A stretch of 64,000 nucleotides of DNA from contig JAKSLH010000003.1 in NCBI GenBank assembly GCA_024401335.1, positions 124,001-188,000 of the forward strand. Reading direction: 5' to 3'. This document shows, piece after piece, positions 58,827 to 64,000 of this stretch. Made by a program: the position numbers and the translations under genes. The notes under the pieces are model-generated. The model saw only the letters and a list, made by a program, of their open reading frames with translations. It did no database searches and had not been told where the DNA came from. Numbering within the stretch: the stretch's first letter is position 1; each line of letters opens with the position of its first letter. The DNA is from Bacteroidales bacterium. GTDB taxonomy: Bacteria > Bacteroidota > Bacteroidia > Bacteroidales > Marinilabiliaceae.

Positions 58827-60872
58827 ATGAAACGTCTGGTAATTATTCCATTTATTGCACTCTCATCCTACTCCTCATTCGCCCAAAGCGAAGAACCGAC
58901 TATAACTCTCGATGAAGTTATCGTAGAAAGCGCCAAAGTTGTTAATAAGGTCGATGGACTTATTATCTACCCTACCGCCGCTCAAAAAGAGGCATCCCCC
59001 AACGGATACAGTGTCCTCAAGAAAATGACATTGCCCAATCTTCGTATCGATGAAATATCTCATACAATAACGGTTATCGACAACAGAGGTGACGTTCAAT
59101 TAAGAATAAACGGCATCATCGCAGGAAAACAGGAGATGCTGGCGCTTGATCCTACGACAATAAGCAAGATTGACTACATCGACAATCCGAGTGTCAGATA
59201 TGGCGATAATATTGAGTATGTTATAAACATTATCACTCGAAGGTCTGATATGGGATATACATTGGGGGGCGACATCACTCCCTATCTCACATCATCACAA
59301 GGCAATGGAACGGCTTATGCAAAACGCAATATCGGCAAGAATGAGATCGCTGTCTCATACGACTATAGCGGACATAAACTCAAGAGGGAGAAGACCTTAG
59401 GATCGACTGAATACAGGCTTGATGATGGCAGTGTATATACCATAGAACGCAACGACATCGAATGCATTTGGAAGGACTATCAGCATGGTCTGAAGCTAAC
59501 CTATAATTTTGCAGACTCATCTGCCTACGTATTCCAGGCATCTATCAGTGAAACATTTAGCAAAACACCAGAATCATATTCGATAAGAGATATCTATGAT
59601 GGCCAAGACAGTATCGTAGGCATTAACAAATATAACGACAGAGGTCATTCACCCGTAGCCGACTTGTACTTTTTTCGCCAGATAACGCCTCAACAATCAA
59701 TCACCGCCAACGCAGTAGGTACATTCATATCTTCAAAGAACTACAATTATTTCGACGAGATAACTTCATATCAATACGACGTCCAAGGGGAAACGACATC
59801 GTTACTATCAGAAATAATCTACGACAATCGACTTAAACCGTTTACGTTGTCAACTGGCATTAATTACCGATACAAAAGTACGAAGAACGACTATGTTGGT
59901 GATGCTCAGGCCACAACAGAAATGAACCAATGCAATGTCTATGCCTTCGGACAGATAAATGGCGCACTGAAGAGTTTACGCTATTCTATGGGAATCGGTG
60001 TGAGCTATGTCAATTATAAGCAAAATAGTCACCAGTATGACTTATGGACTTTTCGTCCGAAACTATCCGTCATATATAACATCACCGAGAGCCTTCAAGC
60101 TAAGTACTCCTTCCAGATTAAGGACCGAGCTTCTCGCATAGCTATGATAAGCGATGCTATCATAAAAACTAATAGCATGGAACACACCAAGGGTAATCCC
60201 GATCTCAAACCTACCAAAGACATAGAAAACACATTGCAGATGTCATACAACAAATCTCGTTGGCAATCATCTGTTGAGCTATATTATAAGAAATGCAGCA
60301 AACCTAACATGGCTCTATATGAACGAACAAACGACAATATGTTTGTCTGTACGCAAACTAACCAGAAGGAGATCGATCTGCTACATTTATCTGCTCATGC
60401 TAGCTATTGGCTATTGCCAGAAAAACTGCAAGCCGCCGCTTATGGAGGAATGCAACGATGTTTCAATTACGGAAACAACTACACACACTGCTACACATCA
60501 TGGTTTTATATGGCCTCTATTACAGCTTACCTTGGAAAGTTCACTCTGACTGCCTACACAGACAATGGCAGTCGATGGCTTGAGGGGGAAACAAGAGGAT
60601 ATAGCGGCGCACAAACAACATTACAAGCCTCTTATAGCTACAAAGACTGGAACTTTACGCTCAATTGGTCTAACCCTCTCAACAATAACTACAAGGCTTT
60701 TGAAGGAGAAATACTCAATTGTAACATTCACAAACTCACTCGTGAATATAGCGGAGAACTGGGCAATCAAATCGCACTCAATGTATCATGGCGTCTTACT
60801 CGAGGCAAAGCATACAACACTGCAAACAAGAGAATCAACCTCAAGGATACTGAAACCGGCATTATCCGCTAA
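58827..60872 (+). CDS. Outer-membrane beta-barrel receptor-like protein
   Basis: About 682 residues from MKRLVIIPFIALSSYSSFAQ, with a signal peptide ending SFAQ. A plug-like domain (about 25-150: ITLDEVIVESAKVVNKVDG, GYSVLKKMTLPNLRID, LDPTTISKIDYIDNPSVRYGDNIEYVINIIT) is followed by a barrel of alternating aromatic strands. This is the family of outer-membrane barrel proteins related to TonB-dependent receptors (OMP_b-brl_3). No carboxypeptidase-like N-domain is present. The substrate is unknown; the neighbouring membrane regulator probably controls it. Confidence 0.87.
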   Translation: MKRLVIIPFIALSSYSSFAQSEEPTITLDEVIVESAKVVNKVDGLIIYPTAAQKEASPNGYSVLKKMTLPNLRIDEISHTITVIDNRGDVQLRINGIIAGKQEMLALDPTTISKIDYIDNPSVRYGDNIEYVINIITRRSDMGYTLGGDITPYLTSSQGNGTAYAKRNIGKNEIAVSYDYSGHKLKREKTLGSTEYRLDDGSVYTIERNDIECIWKDYQHGLKLTYNFADSSAYVFQASISETFSKTPESYSIRDIYDGQDSIVGINKYNDRGHSPVADLYFFRQITPQQSITANAVGTFISSKNYNYFDEITSYQYDVQGETTSLLSEIIYDNRLKPFTLSTGINYRYKSTKNDYVGDAQATTEMNQCNVYAFGQINGALKSLRYSMGIGVSYVNYKQNSHQYDLWTFRPKLSVIYNITESLQAKYSFQIKDRASRIAMISDAIIKTNSMEHTKGNPDLKPTKDIENTLQMSYNKSRWQSSVELYYKKCSKPNMALYERTNDNMFVCTQTNQKEIDLLHLSAHASYWLLPEKLQAAAYGGMQRCFNYGNNYTHCYTSWFYMASITAYLGKFTLTAYTDNGSRWLEGETRGYSGAQTTLQASYSYKDWNFTLNWSNPLNNNYKAFEGEILNCNIHKLTREYSGELGNQIALNVSWRLTRGKAYNTANKRINLKDTETGIIR

Positions 60873-60879
60873 AACAAAC

Positions 60880-60915
60880 CAAGCCCTCCAATACGACTTT
60901 GTATCAGAGGGCTTG
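60880..60915. terminator. Terminator between the barrel gene and the activase gene
   Basis: The arms caagccctc / gagggcttg and an inner atac / gtat pair form one extended hairpin. A weak A/T tract lies on each side, so it can serve both convergent genes. Confidence 0.8.
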
Positions 60916-60940
60916 TTATTAAATAGCCTACAACCCTTTC

Positions 60941-63900
60941 CTAAGCCAACGCTCCCCTCTCTTTCTCTTCCTGCTCCATCTGATCAACAAGGAAGTGAAG
61001 ACGGTTCTCAAGATTGACTTTTGCTACGCTCGAATCTATATCGAGGAATAGCATTCCTGTCTGCGGACAGGCTTTGCGCAATCTGTTCTCTATGCCTCGT
61101 GCAACAATATGGTTGGCTATACATCCGAATGGCTGAAGACAGACAACTTTATTGATATTCATGCGGCTGAGCTCCATGACTTCTCCTGCTATGAGCCATC
61201 CTTCACCAAACTGGTTGACTAGGTTGATGACTGTCGAGGCGTCCTTGGCCTGCTCAAAGATATTGCTCTCTGGACGATAGTATTTGAACTTCTTGTTGAC
61301 TCTCTCCCACTTCCTGTCGCGGTTCGACACATATAGCCTCAACAGGTCTTGTGAGCGACGGCTGATGAACGAGGTGCGTTCTATGCCGTTTTTATGGTTC
61401 ACCTTGTCGTTGACGAAGAACTGGAGCAAGAAACTGAATATCGACGGAACAACAACCTCTATGCCTCGTTCCTGGAGCCACTCTCCGATATGTAGCTGGC
61501 CAAACGAATTATACTTGATATAGATCTCGCCTATCAGGCCCACAACGCGTGGTTCTACCCCATTGGTTGGCATGTTATTGTACTCCTCTACTGCCTCTTC
61601 GAGCAACTTGATGAGCTTGTCCTCTTTCTTGGCTTCTACATACTCTATGGCTTTATCGAGATACTTGTCCATCAGGAACTTCGATGTCCCCTTCACTTTC
61701 TCTCTCACTACCATGGCTCTATGCATGGCTGCTATCGACTCTGTAAAATGCAATATCTTGAATGCTAGCGAGAAGGCTAGTTTGGCATCCGCCGTAAACG
61801 CTGGCTGCTCATTGCCGTATGCCGTACCTGTGTTGAGCGAAACGACCGACATGTCCGAGAATCCTGCAGTGACAAGGGCATTCTTGATGAGCGCAAGATA
61901 ATTGGTCGCTCTACACTGCCCTCCTGTCTGCGTGATGCCTACCACATACTTGTCTCGCTCTTCCTTATGCTTGAAGAGGAACTTCATGATGTCACCAAGA
62001 ACAAGGGTCGCTGGATAACATACTTCGTTATGGCCGTATTTCAAGCCATACTGTATCGACTCTTCGTCTGGCTTTGGCATGTTCATCATGTTGAAGCCTA
62101 ATCTCTTGAAGAACGCAGGGAACAATGGCGACAGTGAATCCGAAAACCATGGTATCAAGATGGTCTTCTCTCTCTTCTCTTTCTCTGTAAATGAATTATG
62201 AAGTGCCTTATATCCTTCCGCCTCTTTTGCCTTGCCTAATGCATTGCTCTGCTTGAGACTCTCTATGAGCGAACGCAAGCGTAGGCGCACTGAGCCTGGC
62301 GAACTTATCTCGTCAACTCTGATGACTGTGTGGTTCTTGCCTGCTGCATTGAGTATGTTCGAGGCTTCATCCATAAGGAATGAGTCGGGACCGCAACCGA
62401 ATGAGTTGATCTGTATGAGCTGCACGTTCTGTGGCAGTCTTGCAACACCATGAGCTGCATGCACTACCCTGTTTGGATATGTCCACTGCGAGATGTAGTT
62501 CATCTCAAGACATCTGTCCTCGTCCTCTCTGAATACATCATCTGATATGATGTCGGCCCCTAAATCGGTCACTATCTGCGCTACTCGCTGGTTGATGAGC
62601 GGATCGACGTGATATGGACGACCTGTCATCACGAAGAGCATTGTTCCGTTCTCTACGGCTTTGTTGAGTATCGCTTTCTCTGTGCTTATAAGCTGGTCTC
62701 TGACGGCAAACTTGGCCTCTATTGCTTTCTTTACGGCTCTCTTTATCGCGCTTCGCTTAACTCCTAGCGAATGAAGATATCTGTAACAGCTGTCATAGAG
62801 CGACTCTTCGTCTTTGAACGAGACTACTGGTGTGTCGAATTTTACGCCATATCGTTGCTCTGGATTGACTGCCGAACGGATAACATCGGGATAACCACTG
62901 ACCACTGGGCAGTTGAAGCAATTCGCGTCTCGCTCGTGCTCCTTCTGCTCCATGATGACTAGCGGATAGAATATCCTGTTGACTTTCTTCTCGATAAGGT
63001 TCATTATATGGCCGTTTGTTAGCTTGGCTGGGAAACAGATATTGTCCGACATGATCGAGAATATACCGCCTCTGTATAGCTGCGTATTCGACTCGTCAGA
63101 CAACACTGGTATGAAGCCGGCCTCTTTGAACAGGGCGTTCCAGAATGGATAGTTCTCAAACATATTGAGCACTCTAGGGATGCCGATGACTAGCTTGTCG
63201 TTGTTTGGCACTTCTGTCGTCGCACACGAGAACACTGTCTTATATTTGGCTTCTATCTGGTTCTCTCCTTGCTTGTCGCTCTTGGCTTTTGAATGGAATA
63301 TGCGTTCGCACTTGTTGCCGGCAAAACTCATATTGCCGTTAGGGAACTTGAATCGCACTACCTGGCAGTTGTTCGTACACCCTTTGCATTGCACCATATC
63401 TGTGACGATATTGGCCAATGTCTCGAGTGTCTTCTCGCCGTTGAAGGTCGACTCTTTCTGGTCTATCTTATGCTGGTCTATCGCATACAATGCCGAGCCA
63501 TAGGCGCCCATGAGCTCAGGAGCGTCGGTTGTATATACCTGCTTGCCCGAGAGTATCTCCAGCGCACGCAATACGGCTTTGTTCTTGAACGTACCGCCCT
63601 GCACTACTATGGTGTCTCCTAGCTTGTTGAGATTCTGCAGTTTCAACACTTTATAGAGGCAGTTCTTCACTACAGATATCGCTAGACCTGCCGCTATGTC
63701 TCCCGGATCGGTGTCCTGACGCAACGCTTCTTTCACTTTCGAGTTCATGAATACTGTGCATCGCGTTCCTAGGTCACACGGATGATTGGCTACACACGCC
63801 TTCTCTGCAAATTCCGAGAGCTCTATGTTCATCATCCCCGCAAATCCTTGCAGGAACGAGCCACAGCCCGAAGAACATGACTCATTGAGCTCTATGTTGG

Positions 63901-64000
63901 CTACCGCTCCGTTGCGTATGAAGATCGACTTGATGTCCTGACCTCCGATGTCTAGGATAAACGACACGTCCTCTGCTACATAATGCGCGGCCTTGAAGTG
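60941..64000 (-). CDS. Acyl-CoA dehydratase activase, large fused form (5' end outside window)
   Basis: At least 1,019 residues; the frame runs off the right edge without a start (the apparent GTG start at 63,967 is internal). It begins in the second half of an ASKHA-type ATPase (FILDIGGQDIKSIFI, SSGCGSFLQGFAGMMN, VVQGGTFKNKAVL), the activator of 2-hydroxyacyl-CoA dehydratases. DUF2229-like and dehydratase D-subunit-like segments follow, with multiple Cys (CKGCTNNC, CFNCPV, FGCGPDSF, GGQCRATN, CLQPFGCIANH) fit for iron-sulfur clusters. Full-length relatives are about 1,400 residues. The substrate is not known for this fused form. Confidence 0.9.
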   Translation of the reverse strand, partial: HFKAAHYVAEDVSFILDIGGQDIKSIFIRNGAVANIELNESCSSGCGSFLQGFAGMMNIELSEFAEKACVANHPCDLGTRCTVFMNSKVKEALRQDTDPGDIAAGLAISVVKNCLYKVLKLQNLNKLGDTIVVQGGTFKNKAVLRALEILSGKQVYTTDAPELMGAYGSALYAIDQHKIDQKESTFNGEKTLETLANIVTDMVQCKGCTNNCQVVRFKFPNGNMSFAGNKCERIFHSKAKSDKQGENQIEAKYKTVFSCATTEVPNNDKLVIGIPRVLNMFENYPFWNALFKEAGFIPVLSDESNTQLYRGGIFSIMSDNICFPAKLTNGHIMNLIEKKVNRIFYPLVIMEQKEHERDANCFNCPVVSGYPDVIRSAVNPEQRYGVKFDTPVVSFKDEESLYDSCYRYLHSLGVKRSAIKRAVKKAIEAKFAVRDQLISTEKAILNKAVENGTMLFVMTGRPYHVDPLINQRVAQIVTDLGADIISDDVFREDEDRCLEMNYISQWTYPNRVVHAAHGVARLPQNVQLIQINSFGCGPDSFLMDEASNILNAAGKNHTVIRVDEISSPGSVRLRLRSLIESLKQSNALGKAKEAEGYKALHNSFTEKEKREKTILIPWFSDSLSPLFPAFFKRLGFNMMNMPKPDEESIQYGLKYGHNEVCYPATLVLGDIMKFLFKHKEERDKYVVGITQTGGQCRATNYLALIKNALVTAGFSDMSVVSLNTGTAYGNEQPAFTADAKLAFSLAFKILHFTESIAAMHRAMVVREKVKGTSKFLMDKYLDKAIEYVEAKKEDKLIKLLEEAVEEYNNMPTNGVEPRVVGLIGEIYIKYNSFGQLHIGEWLQERGIEVVVPSIFSFLLQFFVNDKVNHKNGIERTSFISRRSQDLLRLYVSNRDRKWERVNKKFKYYRPESNIFEQAKDASTVINLVNQFGEGWLIAGEVMELSRMNINKVVCLQPFGCIANHIVARGIENRLRKACPQTGMLFLDIDSSVAKVNLENRLHFLVDQMEQEEKERGALA

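Overview
The window is chromosomal DNA from a member of the Bacteroidota, order Bacteroidales, plausibly a Prevotella-like gut or oral lineage; genus and species cannot be fixed from sequence alone. The pointers are Bacteroidota-type promoters (a TAnnTTTG -7 box, in the best cases about 20 bases after a TTTG or TTG -33 box), an absence of obvious Shine-Dalgarno sequences, SusC/BtuB-style outer-membrane receptors, DUF4293 and DUF4465 proteins, a bacterial GH3-family protein, a CBM20-GH77 amylomaltase, BspA-type leucine-rich repeats and a SecA of about 1,100 residues.

Layout. 1-5 kb: lgt and secA. 5-10.7 kb: a vitamin B12 uptake operon behind a cobalamin riboswitch, encoding a BtuB-like receptor, a BtuG-like beta-propeller lipoprotein, a secreted protein and a DUF4465 protein. 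10.8-16.4 kb: a purine permease, an FKBP isomerase, a TPR protein and gyrA. 16.6-33.6 kb: metabolic and envelope genes (a plug-only TonB-receptor relative, an SDR enzyme, GH43, DUF4293, META, amylomaltase, acyl-CoA synthetase, PspC, a double esterase, a YigZ protein, a patatin and an LTA-synthase-like sulfatase). 52.3-64 kb returns to core-like genes (GH3, HAD, metallo-hydrolase, acyltransferase, BspA-type LRR, a membrane-anchored regulator with an outer-membrane barrel, and the 3' part of a giant dehydratase activase).

The accessory region is 33.6-51.7 kb. A 55-base direct repeat (53/55 identical) lies at 34,074 and 48,357 and brackets about 14.3 kb. The left copy breaks into a fragment of a mobile-element protein. 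Between the repeats are a phage-type amidase, a small membrane protein, a five-gene type-4-like BREX operon (brxP, a small gene, brxC, pglZ, brxL) and an RloB/AAA-ATPase pair resembling the AbiL/RloAB abortive-infection systems. The small gene between brxP and brxC looks like the sulfur-binding domain of restriction enzymes that recognise phosphorothioate DNA, but has no nuclease domain. Together with the DndC-like, iron-sulfur PAPS-reductase module of BrxP, this suggests that the system writes and reads a sulfur mark on DNA; that is an inference.

Immediately outside the right repeat is a three-gene overlapping operon: a winged-helix regulator, an AbiEii-like nucleotidyltransferase and a calcineurin-like phosphoesterase. 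It looks like a toxin-antitoxin-type module with an added phosphoesterase, and is the other candidate for an undescribed system. No CRISPR array, tRNA, rRNA, integrase or transposase was recognised.
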